Assembly: GCA_948567375.1 (NCBI GenBank)
Contig: OX419759.1
Coordinates: 48,326,593 to 48,390,592, forward strand
Direction of reading: 5' to 3'
DNA: 64,000 nucleotides
From: Lunularia cruciata
Taxonomy: Eukaryota; Streptophyta; Marchantiopsida; Lunulariales; Lunulariaceae
Position numbers and translations under genes: made by a program. Shown piece by piece: positions 44,380 through 56,679 of this stretch (position 1 is its first letter; the number at the start of each line of letters is the position of its first letter). Under the pieces are notes generated by a model. The model was not told the DNA's origin and did not search any database. It saw only the letters and a list, made by a program, of their open reading frames with translations.

Positions 44380-44556
44380 TGGTCGGAAGGAGTCGAGGTC
44401 AGACGATCGATCGAAACGCTAATTACTGAAGGGAAAGTCGACGCAAGGGAAGGTGTTTTCTTATGGTTGGTTTCTAATGGTTTAGAGGTATTAGCTGATC
44501 TGTCGAGGAGGAATGCGGAGAAGAATATTGTATTGCTGAGCAGGGCGCTGGAGTAG
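44380..44556 (+). other. Unrecognised open frame upstream of SEC8
   Basis: The frame reads RRSIETLITEGKVDAREGVF, LWLVSNGLEVLADLSRRNAE and KNIVLLSRALE before a TAG at 44554. It is amphipathic and protein-like. Composition resembles the SEC8 exons more than the transposons. I recognise no family. It could be an exon or remnant of another gene, or a chance frame in 5' leader sequence. Confidence 0.25.
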
Positions 44557-45051
44557 GATTGTGGCCAGTTTGCCGCAGGAGGATCTGAAGTGGAAACTGA
44601 AGCTGACGGGTTGTATAGTACGTTCACAACTATGGAACACAGGAGGATGCTGTTGCTCATTTGTCAACGCTTCAATGCTTGAGTTACCTTTGTGCGTCAA
44701 TACCTGGATGAATTGGTAGAGGAGAGAATTTCAGACAGTAAGGGCACGAAGCGTTACCGCAGGGTTTACCGCCAAGTGGAGATGAATGTGGATGATATAA
44801 GGATACAGAAATTGAAAAGCAGATCAAAGCGTATTTCAATCCCGCATTAGTCAACGAACACATATAAGTAACCCTTGTCACTGAAGCGATTGTAACACGT
44901 ATTGTATGTCCGCCTATTTATTGCAGAATCACTACTCATAATACGGGGGTTGTTGATGCAGTACATTTTTTGCTGGAAGAAATAAAACTTCAGCCAAATA
45001 GGATTGAATGATACAAGGTGCGAGGTGAAGTAAGTGTCTGCCGGCTACAGC

Positions 45052-48000
45052 ATGGCGGAAGCTGTGGATTGGGATGTACGTTCGTCTTCCTTACTAAACA
45101 GATTTACTGAGTCTTGCACTTTTTGATCACCCAAATTGTTATCTTTGTTTGGCTGTATTTGCAAATGGACTTCAGAAGTGACTGTAATTTAGGGGATGTT
45201 TTTGGGGAATGCAAACCTGATCGTGGTTTCGGTTTTGAACATCCCACTGGTTTGACATTTGCATCAACGTGGTCGAGTTTTAAAGCGCTCAGGTCTACTT
45301 CAACTTGTTGCAAAGCTTGCAACTCGTGACTCTTTTGGATCGAGTATGTCAGTCGGAAACAAGGATTTCAAAAATTTCTTAATATTAAGAGAGCAGAACC
45401 AGCAAGGTTAACCAAGTCCAGACTTGTAGCTGCACGTTCTACAATGTGTAATGCTAGACTTAGGTCCACCTGTTGGAGGAGTTTGTTTGGAACCAAACAG
45501 TGCTAACTGCCCTCCTGTTGATCTGCTTATGGTGGACTACGGACTGGCAATTCCAATATCAGGTTGTGAAAGCCGAGCTAGAAGCAATTGATGAGGTTTG
45601 GAAGCAGGCTCGTTTCGATTCACTTCCACATGTTGTCCAAGTGCTCACGTCCCAAGATCCCGAGGGAGCCGTTCGCCGTTTAGAGAAACAGCGGGATGAA
45701 ATCGAGGAGCTTGTCGATGACGTGGTTCGTGGTTATCATAATGGGTTTAACAAAGCAACGCACAATTACTCACAGGTATAGATTCCAAGAGGACACTGCA
45801 AGGGTATGTACAGCAAATATATTCTCCGAGGCAGAGTGCTTCAACGTCCCCTAGTACCAGCAGATTTAGTTATCATTGGGATATTTTCATGTATGTTTTG
45901 CTGTCTTATGTGTGTGCAGATACTACGGCTGTTCAGCGAATCAGCGGCAAGTATCAGCGGACTGAAGAAAAATTTAGGGGAGGCCAGGAATCTGCTTGGT
46001 GCACGACACAAGCAGCTACATCAACAGTGGTGTCGCTCAGTCACCCTCCGCCATGTTATTTCTTTGCTTGATCAGATTGATAAAGTTGCAAAGGTGAAAA
46101 GACGTTAAAACAAGTATTCTCTTTTTCCCGCAAAGCGCTTTGAAGGTTTATGTTCCCTACCTCATCAGAAAACGAGTGCGAATGTCATTGAAGAGGTCCG
46201 TTCAATGTGGAACATCCGGGTGTTAAAGCAGTACGGTCACCTACACAACTTGTTCTCAGTAGCTGGGAAGTTCATCATGATTTTGATTTCTCACCATTTG
46301 TAGTTAGTTGGTTAGGAAGTAGTTACTTCCTAACAAAAGCTGCAACTGCTGTACAGGTCCCATCACAAATTGAGAAGTTGATTACAGAAAAGAAATACTA
46401 TGCCGCAGTGCAGCTTCACATACAGTCTATTAGCATGCTCGAAAGGGAGGGAATCCAAACGGTAAGACCGAACGTGCATTTGTCGCTTACCTCCAACTTC
46501 GGCTATCTGAGTACCCCTAGTTTAGGTGAATTGGCTTGGCGAAAGTGTTTTAAATGGTAAGAACAAAATGGAATCTGCAAAGTTTAAGATTAAGATCACT
46601 AAAGTGCTGATTACTACTATACTTTCGTGTTTAAGACTTCGCTTTCGTGCCAGATTCAGTCAATGAAGGTTACGAATTCTAATTCTCGAAACCTGTGCAC
46701 ACTATTAATATGAAACAATTTTGATTTGCCCTCAATATTAAGATCATATGAGACGCGTTGTTGAATAAAAACTCAAACCTAAGTATCTTCACAGAAGGTA
46801 TATTGGAGTGGTTCCGTATCTAATGAGGACTCATCCTCCTTGTTCGTGTGAGCTATTATGGTGCTGGAATTCAGATATGGGACACAACAGTAGATGATGT
46901 GAAGAAGAGAAACAAGGTACCTCTTGATGTGTTCAAGCTATACTAAAGACAAGTGTAATCACATTAAGGATCGACAATACCTTCACCACTGTTATGCTAG
47001 TGCTTCAAATACCTTTTGTGACATTTAAGTAGAGCTTGGAGAAGTTCTGTAGGCTCAGAGATAATACAGTAGTCACTCGTGACTGCACAGGACCCCATGT
47101 AGCCTCAAGTGCCTAATTATCTAGCTCAAATGCTGTCGATAACCGAAAAGCAGTGTCTGCAGGGGACAGTTGAATTTATAAGATAGCACTGTGTGTCTGG
47201 ACGGTCTGGAAAAGCAGACCGTCAAGACAATTTTCCGTTGTGGTCGATGCATGATGAAAACTAAGTACTTGATTGCTTTATTGAGAGCTCTAAAAGCTTA
47301 TGTGTTGAATAACTTTGTAAATGTAGGAGCTATATCTAACTGTTTAACTGCAGTATTAGATGATCTTTCTTCTACAGGCAAGACTGAATCTTGTCAAGAC
47401 CGAAACGTTAATTATGACACGTGATGCTTGACTAAGTCAAGCCCCTGGTTTCTGAACCACTCTAGTCATATTGATAACCTGCAAATGTAAATTAAACACT
47501 CGTCATCAGGATAACGAGCAATCAGGATGCGTTGTCCTACTAGTGGCGACAGAAACATTTAGTAATATCTTGCAGATGTCTTGAAGAGAATGCAGAAAAC
47601 TGAGGTACAGGGGCTACCGTGCTAGTAGTGGAGTTACTGTCAAGTATGGGGATGAGGTTTCAGTGTGCTAGTTCTTGTGCAAGTAGGAATTTTGTCATTG
47701 ATTATTGCTCAACTCCAAGGCATTAACAGACGAGGAAAAGTTATCGATTACTTCCCTTTCTAGGTTGGTGCGCTACAAGATGTGCGTGCAGATCTGTCAA
47801 AGCTTCGCGGTGTCCTCTTTTTCAAAGTTATGGAAGAGTTGCATCTTCATCTCTATAACAAGGGGGAGTACAGGTAGCACACTTTTGTCCTTAATCTGGT
47901 TGAAAACTTATTCCTTGCCTGCCTTTGTGATCTTTGTTACCAAGTTCTAGAGAAGGCTGAGTTCCTTTCGTCAATAATTTGCTTGTCCACCAAAAGAGGG

Positions 48001-51000
48001 TCATGGGTTGACTTCAGTTGACTTTTACCATCGTCGGAAGGAAAGTTAATTAATGCGTTTTGGTTTGTTTAGCTGTCACACTAAAGTCTGATCTGTTTCT
48101 TTGTCGCAGTTACAATCTTATTGATATCCCCGATAAAGATGACGACATCTCCAACATCACTGCTGCTACGGTGGCACCAACAGGCAATCTTTTATCGATG
48201 TCTCGCAGAACAAGGACGATGAGGAGACATGACTTTCAAGCTGCCGGCCTTGACCGAGTACTAGAGGCCCGGAAAGGTGGTTCAGTTGATGGGTGCGTAG
48301 CAGACCGCTGATCTTCATGAAAATTCCGGAATACGCATGAATAGTCGCTTTCTCTTAAGTTATCAGTGTACAAAATAGGAAGTATTTTAGAAAAGGAGAT
48401 GGAGGATGTCTATCTCTGTGGGAAGGAGATATGGGGATGCATTTCAAACTGTCCAAGAGGTTGTGATCTAGATAGTTCTTTCTGCTACACCTAGCACTGC
48501 TATCAAACATCAATGCGACATCAGTTTGTCGGTACGTTGTTAGTCACTTGAAAGGAGTAAATTGCCAGTTCCTGACGTTCAGCAACCTCACTTGAATTCA
48601 GGTCATCCGTAGATGGCAGAGAAGACGAAGCTAGTGTTGCAAATGGAGGAACTATTGATGGGAACTCCCTTGCCACGGCTAACGGGAATGACGAGTCTGG
48701 TAACAAAGAGGGCAAGAAGCCGGCCAGAGTGCTCCCCCCTTGGCTAGCAGATTCTACACCTAACGAGTTTACTGTAAGTTGCGAAAAGTGGAATTGAAGG
48801 CTACAATAACGAAGGAAACACATAGATTCAGTTCAGCACGAAAGTAATATCTTTTTCTTCATATAGCTGACGAATCAAAGGTATTTTACGCCGTGGTTTG
48901 TATCGGTAGACAGGCAAGGTATGATTATGCAGCTCTTATTTTGAACCCCTGTACAGGAGATGATGACAAAGAGTGATTCCCCAACATCTGTCAAGTATCT
49001 CCAGACCATGGTGGAGTGCCTTGCCTTACTTGGAAAGATAGCGGCTGCGGGTGCCATCATAAGGTACTCTTACATGGCCTGTATACATTTCAAAAGTTGA
49101 AAGGTGCAGAATTTGATTTTGGCGATTGATAGGTACTTCGAATTGAAATCAACGCGGCGCCTTAGAGGTTTACAACTATGGAAACACTAATGTGTAAGCT
49201 ACCCCCTTTTGGCATAAGGAATTTCATTGACTGAAGAAAAAATAAGTATTTTCAGGCCCTGATATCGTTTCATCTTATTTTGCAGTCAAAGACTCAGACC
49301 AACGTTGCATGAGCTCATTACGGCAGAAATTAAAACTCGGGCTGCAGCTGTTGAGGCTTCCAGACCTCGAGTTGATCAAGTTTCAAAGGTGACAGCGGGT
49401 ATTGCACTGATATCCAAATCAAACAGTATTGTTGGGCCCGCAGCAAAGCAGGACTCAAAGAATGTGAATGTCATTGTTAAAGCAAACGGCAGTTCCGGAC
49501 TATCTACTCCCCTTGTTGGTCCAATGAGCAAGGCTCAGTTGGCTGCTCAAGATCTCCTTCAGTCAATCCTATCATTGGCTTTGCGTATTTTGGGTGAGTT
49601 CTCACCCTACACCAGCAATTTCTGAAGTTTTTTAACTGAGCTGCAAATTAGTTTTATGAGATTATTCCGGGCTAATCTGGTGTGTACTTTCTGCAGAGAA
49701 TCATGTTATTGTTGGGGAGGCGATGGAAGCAAAGGCTAGTGTGTCAGATGTAGCCAGTTTCTCTGAGAAGGTGAATGGTGATATGCAGTGGGGTGGAGAT
49801 TCGGATAATAACAGAGCTACCGGAGGCTACAGTCTGGTGTTCGCCCTCACAGTTCTTCAGGTTGCCACCGTCCTAATCATAGAAGCTCCCGTGTTGGATT
49901 CTTGTGTGGGGCATACCTTCTCCGTCAACATAACGCCTATTAGTCTTGGAAGTCTTTGTCCTACACGTTTAAGGACATAAGGATTAACTTCATCTTGATT
50001 CTTGACTAGTGGGTGTGGATTCGCCATTCTATCAACGACTTCTGCTCTCATTGGTCATATATCTCGTGGCTGCGGGTGTCGAGTTATGTAGCTTGGTGTT
50101 AATGACTTATCTAGATTAAAGATCTTGTTATCATTCGTATCAAAGTCCAACATAGCAACTGAAATATCTCCCTACTTGACTTTATGTTTATGTGAATGGA
50201 TACATCATGCAGAGTGAATGCCAGCAACTTATATGCGATATACTGCGTGCAACACCGGATGCCGCCTCAGCAGATGCTGCTGTTCAGACTGCACGATTAG
50301 CGAGTAAAACACCTCCGGATGATACGATGTGAGTATCAGACGTCGTCTTCATCATTATCGTCGCCAGTAAAGTGAGTCTGATTATTTGCATCCTTGGCAA
50401 TATTTTTGATCCTTATGGTTACATATCTCCAGGAGAGGAGGGTCTGACGAGGGTCTTTCATTTGCTTTCCGCTTCACCGATACTATTCTCACTTTACCAG
50501 GTATCATTGGCTTTCCTACTGACTTTCAATTATGCTTTGGTGTCGGATTGCGCTGCTTCTTATTATTCAGGATACTCAAAACTGTAATCTCGAACATACA
50601 AAGAACATACAAAGCATACAAAGCAATCTCGAACATACAAAGCATATCCTACTTGCATGTGTAAGAGTCATTTTGATATAAGCAGGCATCTGTAAGTAGC
50701 GCGTGTTTTTCTAGTAGTGTAAACGCCTCAAATTTAATGTTCTGTGGGCTTTGCCATCATCTAGTAACAAACGTCTTTGTGTCTATAGCCGGCAACGATC
50801 GCATGAATCAAATTATGGGAAGTCAAAGTGGTCGGAACAAGCGTATTACAGCTGCTGCTCAAGAAGGATATGGAACAGGCTCTGTATTGCCAGAAAGAGG
50901 CATTTACCTCACTTCAGCAGTTTATCGTCCAGTGCTTCAGGTATTCTGCATATAATCTTTCCTCCCATGATTTGTGGTATCAGATTGGATTCTTGACGAC

Positions 51001-54000
51001 ATATAGTAGAGACTTGTGGAATCTACAACTTCCGCAAATTTTGCTGTAGTCTTGCAAACTTTTTAGCATTTTCTGTGTTCAAACACCTGGCTCCATGGCC
51101 ATCCTTCTCTATCGGGAGTCTAATTTACATTGTCCGCATGGAAAATGTCATAAGAAGAAAGCGATGCAGCAGTCGGTATTGCGCTGAGGGTCGGTGAAAG
51201 AAGTTGCTTACCTGGGTGTGAGCTGCGGGAGTTATTCTTTGTTCATTTTTGGGAATTGCTCCTTGCTTGTCACAAAGTTCTATATCTCAATCTAAAGCCA
51301 AGTGCATAAAGTCAGTATATTCTAGCCTTGACAGGTGTTACCCTTCTGATTTGTGGTGCAGTATACAGATAAAGTGTTGTCATTACTCCCTCCGAAGTAC
51401 ATGCAACTTGGGTATGTCTTTCTGTCGGCCTTAGAATCATGAGAAATGTTCCTGAGAAAGGTAGTAGCATAATTGAATATGAAAATCTTTGACCTAATTC
51501 TCCATTGACCAGTTCAGGCCTTTTGGTGTTATTTAACGAATGCTTTCGGTTGTCTTGAGCAGGAATGATGGATTACAAAATTTTATCGAGAATTTCGTGA
51601 AAGACCAGTTTCTTCCTATCGTGCGAGTAGACTATCGAACTCGTGCTGCAGATGCTCTTGCCAGTGAGTTTTAGCTCTTGGTTTCCATGGTCGAACTCAT
51701 CATCGATATTGGTTCTTATTATCCATAGAAGACCAGGTGTTTTGCAACAATTTCTATCTACCGTGGGTCCTGATCGTGGGTTGAACCCAAATGGCAAGGA
51801 ATTTCTTCTGATGAGAAACTTCTATGATTTCTCGCGTAAATAGCTCATAGGCAATTAATTGTATATGGAGAGACTTATTTCGACTTTGTTTTCCCGAACA
51901 GGTCCTGCTGCGTTTCGTTTAAAATCACATCCAGGAGCTCTATACGAATCATCTGTGGAGAAGGGAAGGCCAGTTTTACAGGGCCCTTTTGCAGCTAATG
52001 AACTTGTGGCTGAGGTATGTCTGAGCCTGGGGTACGCATGTTTTGCGTGCTTAATTGACTCCTGGCCAAACATCAGGAATATAGAGGCAATCTTATCATT
52101 CTTACGCAATATCATGTTCGAACGGTTTCTGCTCTCATGTCCTAATATCATGTTCGGGCGTCGTCCTTCGGTGCCAGCAAGTTTTTTCCTCGTCTACATC
52201 TTTTCATTCTGAAGAAACAATCTGTGTCAATATGGCTTAGAAATATCACCACTGTTTCTAGTTTATAAATTCATTTGACCAGACATCGGACAGTCAAGCG
52301 CATGCGAATGACGCGGGCTCTTCTGCAATTCTTTTCAAATTAGTGGAATCTCCATAATATCTGCTAATTTCCAATGGTTAAGGTTGCTAAAAGACCATCT
52401 GTTGTGTTGGATTCGTACTCACGATATTGCTCTCGGCAGGTCTTAGGATGGGCTCAAGCGATGCCTATGTATGCGGGGGAAATACTGGAGCTGGTGCAGA
52501 CTCTTCTTGAACGCACTCTGGAGCGATGCCGTGCGGGATATACTGAGGTGAATTCAAGAGAGGCTAAATCTCAGTTATAGTGCAGCAAGTCTCGCCTTTT
52601 TGAATACATGACATACCAGATCTATTTGTGACAACCCCGCCCCGCCCACAACCTCTCAAGTACCATCTCCTTTGTTCAAGACTTGCGCGAACGTACAAAG
52701 GATGGAAAGCTAGTACTTATGATGTGAACATTGTTGACCAGGCCGTCCTTGGCAGTTTTAGCTCCGATGTTATTGGGAGGCATGATGTCGCTGGTTTGAT
52801 GAAGCAAGAGCCTGCCAATGCTGTATTAGAGTCTGGATTCTTGAGTCAACTCGGCCAGAAGGTATCACTGGATGGTCCTCTGGATGCTGAAGGTCTTGAA
52901 GTGGAGATGGAACTCAATAACTTATTGCTAAGTTTGCGTCCAATTAAGCAGGTAAGTCCGAGTTTTTCTTGTCACTATACGCAAGAGGAAACCTCTCAAT
53001 TTGATAGTCACAGCTGGCATGGGAAGTCATCTTAATGTACTGGGTCAACTATTTGCTCAATTCTAATATCGGGAGGTGTTTTTGAGCTAATGGCCGAATG
53101 GTGTATGCAGGAACAACTTATCAAGGACAACTCAAAACTTGTCTTACTTGCGGCGCTAAGTGACACACTCGATTTTCTTTCTGATTCTGTTCAAGAGTGC
53201 GTGTCATTCATTGATCCAATCATCTGTAGTTATTGGTCTGGTGGAAGAAACTCTTGCTAAAATTCTTGATGTAGAAAGAGTGAGTGAAACTCAGCGGATG
53301 ACCCACAGTCAATGCTTTCCTCTCTATCCTCCGTTCTTGACTACTATCGCATACAGACTAATATCTGTATGCGATAATAGTTGTCTTGCCTATATCTTCC
53401 TAATGCGGTTCATCGGGCGGATAAATTGCGATGTACTTTATCTTTGGGCGGATCATTGAAGCTTCCAATGACCTGTCATGAATTGTAAGTGCTCCATCGC
53501 TCTTTCTCTTAACGCGTGGCCATGCATGACCAGACTTGGGCAGCAACAATCACGAGGTTTGACTGAACGGAGAAGGAAAGAACAGCATCAAGTTCGCCGT
53601 CATCATCGACGCACGAGTAGTGCTCTTACTGCTGGTCTGGGGGCGCTCGCGGACAAATTTCATGCGCTTTCGAGCGAATGCCTTCGCACTTTACGGGTGG
53701 AAATGCAGCTGCAGGCCATTTCTCATCTTGCGGTACTGTCAATCGACATCATGCTCTTTAGCGTTAATACGAGGATATGAAAACTTTCAGAGCTTTTCTT
53801 TTCTCAAATCTGGACTAGAAGTTCGAATCAAGCATGGAATATACGATTCCACTCTAAACAGAAATTGAACTTTATCTGAAGTGCTATTTTTCACCGTAGG
53901 GAATTGGCAAAGAGTACGTTTGTGACCAGGACGCCGAGGAACCAGAAGATTTCATCATTGCATTCGCAACTCAGGTAGGTATTTAAAACACGTTTATGCT

Positions 54001-56679
54001 ACTATGACCGATCTTGAAATTATTCCTCTCTCGAGATTCAAAGGGGATTGGGTTGTTGGAGTAATTTGTAAATATTACCTCACTATTGGTAAGTAAAACA
54101 ACAGCTGCCCTAAACTACTAGATAGCATTTTATATTTGGGATTTTTTAGGGCCCATTACCCGCGTACAGTTCTTTTGAAATTTAGTCTATTTTACATCAC
54201 AGTACACAGGAGGTATGGAGTATCTATTATACATGTACAGTTGTCTGGAACCGTAGTCCGGGTTACATCACAGTACGGGAGACAGGAGGTATGGAGTACG
54301 TGATTCTAGATGTCGTATACAGTCCTGTTTATACGTTTCAGGCATCAAATTCAACGTAAGTTATCTCTATTCTGGATTTTCATATTATATTAATTCTGGA
54401 ATTTTCAGATTACGAGGAGAGATGAAGAAATCGCACCTTATTTACCACCCCTCAAGCGCGGTTACATATTTGGTGGTATCTGTAGCATAGCTGCCGCAAC
54501 ATTTATAAAGGTAAGTTCTGTAGTTTTCTTATCCATTTAGCATCCTAATCCTTAATATGTGTAATCAAATATCATATCTGGAAGTTAGCTTAGAATCTGA
54601 ATCAAGCTTTTACTGAGCTTTAAGTTCCATCTGTAATGCAGTCTCTAAATGAGATGACGTCTGTGAACATGCTTGGGATTCGACAAATTTGTAGAAACTG
54701 CACGGCTGTGCAACAGGTCATTCTTTTGCCCATCTAATGTCATGCAAAAGCTTTATATGCTCTTTTGTTGCGTGCGAAATTATCTTGCGCTTGAAAATCT
54801 TACAATGATTGTACTCCTTTGGCGTATCAGTCTCTTGCGTCTCTTGGTGGTAGTGTGAACACTGTCATTGAACGACTTGATCGGGTTCGGACCTACTACG
54901 ACCTACTCAATCTTCCTTTCGAGGTATATTCATTCCTAAAATGTATCAGCAAGGTTAGGTTAGTAGAGTACGAAGTGGGCTTTCCTTGTCGCCACATAAC
55001 AAGCTCGTACAACTGTCACTGTGCTTTACCAAGGGAGTTTTGGTAGAAAATCATTGTATCTGCTTACAATGGCTGAGACTACCGGCTAGTGAAAGAAAAT
55101 ACTATGACATGTTACTGCTTCTTCCTTACTGTGTTTTATAGAGGTGACGGGCTCATGCTGACACAGAGCATGCAGGGGTTAATCCCAGTCCTCATACTCT
55201 CACGCCCGGGGCGTCTCTTAGTTTTTGAGACGTGGGAAGTTATGTCCTATACACTAACATCCTCATGGCGTCGTCCCGTCATTCCATGACGTGTACTAAT
55301 TCTCTGCAGGTGCTACGTAAGAAATGTAGCAATTACGTCCTTACTTCTGCTTATCTTCGTAATGTTAGATTCACTCACATTCCATTTCCTTAGATTCAAT
55401 TTATTTCGATTTGCAAACGGTCATGCATGCATCTCATTTGCACTTCATATGCACGTTCTCGGTTCCATTCCTAGTCGGTTCTGGATCCCCCGTTGGGTCT
55501 GGATCCGCCATGCTTCGAGTGGCTTCTGCTCCCATTTGTCAAATATGACATCTCACCAACAGCCCTTGAAACTCTCATTACTTGTATAATACGGAAGTTA
55601 TTTATATATAATTCGAATTCTGTATTTTCTGTAATACGGATGCTTGCTTGCCTTGGCACTCATGAGCTTTTGAACAGAAACTCTGTACAAGAGGCACTGG
55701 CATTCACCCAGCTACTCGGCACCGCGTTAGGCCTGATGAAGTTGTTGGTGCTTTCCTGCAGGCGTACTATGCAGTCTGTCTGCTTGTCTTTCATTGTGTT
55801 GTCTTGCTTAGTTCAACTTCAATTCAATTTGCATACCTTCATGCTTATACTTCATATGCACGTTCTCGGTTCCCTACTAGGTGGGTTCTGGATCCCCCGT
55901 TCTTCGAACGCCTTTCTGCTCCCATTTCTCAAATATTGCATTTTATTTTTGTGCTGTTTGTTTGTTCAGTCCAGTGATGGATAAAATATCACGCCACCCG
56001 CGGGCCTTGCCCATGCTTGCTCCCCTAGAAAGTCGTACACGTGGTGGCTCTCCATCATTTATCTTTTTCCTTGGGACCTGACGTGACTTTTTCACATCAG
56101 GTTTAAGGAATCAACGTCCCAATTGATAATATTTAATTGCGAATGGTTGTAATGAATGCAACTTTGCTCAGTAGTTTATTCTGGAAGTCAATAGACTTGC
56201 TTCCTTGCTAGTTCTTTTGTCCAAAGAGTCGATCCTTTCGCAAACTATGATCTATTCTAATGAATATCTCACCTTACACTAATCAACTGTTGGCTCGAAG
56301 AGTTCTGTGCTTGACTCAAATTCACGTTGGCTTATTTTGGCAGGCTCTTATTGCGTTTGTCCAAGAGCATCACTCCATGTTCTCCTTTTCAGAGTAAGAA
56401 GCTTTTGCCCATCCTCCCACTTTTGAAGCTCTCTTGATTTTTGATTCAAGTACTATACACCAAGATTTTATTATGTCAAGGTTTAATGCATCTACGCTCG
56501 TAGCTAAAAATATCAAAGTCACCTTTAGTAATAAGTTGCCTTACTACTAGTGGTTATTCATCTCTAACATATATGCGAAATTCATTACCAGGTATTCTAG
56601 TCTCTTGAAGGTGAATATACCAGGGAGAGAGATACCCGTGGATGCTGTACAAAGAATTGGCAAAATATTGGCCCCGTGA
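45052..56679 (+). CDS. SEC8: Exocyst complex subunit SEC8 (EXOC4), 26 exons
   Basis: SEC8 is a core rod-like subunit of the exocyst, which tethers secretory vesicles to the plasma membrane. Exons: 45052-45075 (tentative), 45563-45775, 45920-46093, 46357-46461, 47764-47873, 48110-48292, 48602-48773, 48957-49063, 49286-49593, 49697-49860, 50213-50328, 50433-50500, 50789-50940, 51362-51411, 51563-51663, 51902-52014, 52440-52547, 52742-52951, 53111-53196, 53534-53732, 53900-53974, 54409-54510, 54642-54716, 54831-54923, 56344-56393, 56592-56679. Introns after exon 1 are GT-AG and phases agree at every junction. The sum is 3246 bases, 1081 residues; the Arabidopsis protein is close to 1050. Family landmarks: RFDSLPHVV, GFNKATHNYSQ and SVTLRHVISLLDQI (N-terminal coiled-coil domain), LPPWLADSTPNEF, ATGGYSL, GIYLTSAVYRPVLQ, LGWAQAMP, VRTYYDLLNLPFE and VNIPGREIPVDA at the C-terminus. 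Exon 1 (MAEAVDWD before a GTACGT donor) has no conserved motif; another first exon is possible. No stop or frameshift was found, so the gene looks functional. Confidence 0.95.
46462..47763 (+). other. 1.3-kb intron of SEC8
   Basis: Much longer than most other introns of the gene (about 80-500 bp). No transposon or RNA gene recognised inside. A short open stretch at 47191-47424 shows no family signal. Confidence 0.8.
54924..56343 (+). repeat. Long SEC8 intron with an internal duplication
   Basis: A segment with CTTCATATGCACGTTCTCGGTTCC, then GGTTCTGGATCCCCCGTT, then TTCTGCTCCCATTT-TCAAATAT at about 55380-55550 recurs at about 55800-55950. The copies are diverged and about 415 bp apart. The intron separates the LLNLPFE exon from the last two coding exons. 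Confidence 0.7.

Noticed and set aside
45848-45870. LVPADL-like segment as the missing SEC8 N-terminal exon
   Set aside because: It lies in the intron after the RFDSLPHVV exon, in the wrong order, and without fitting splice sites.
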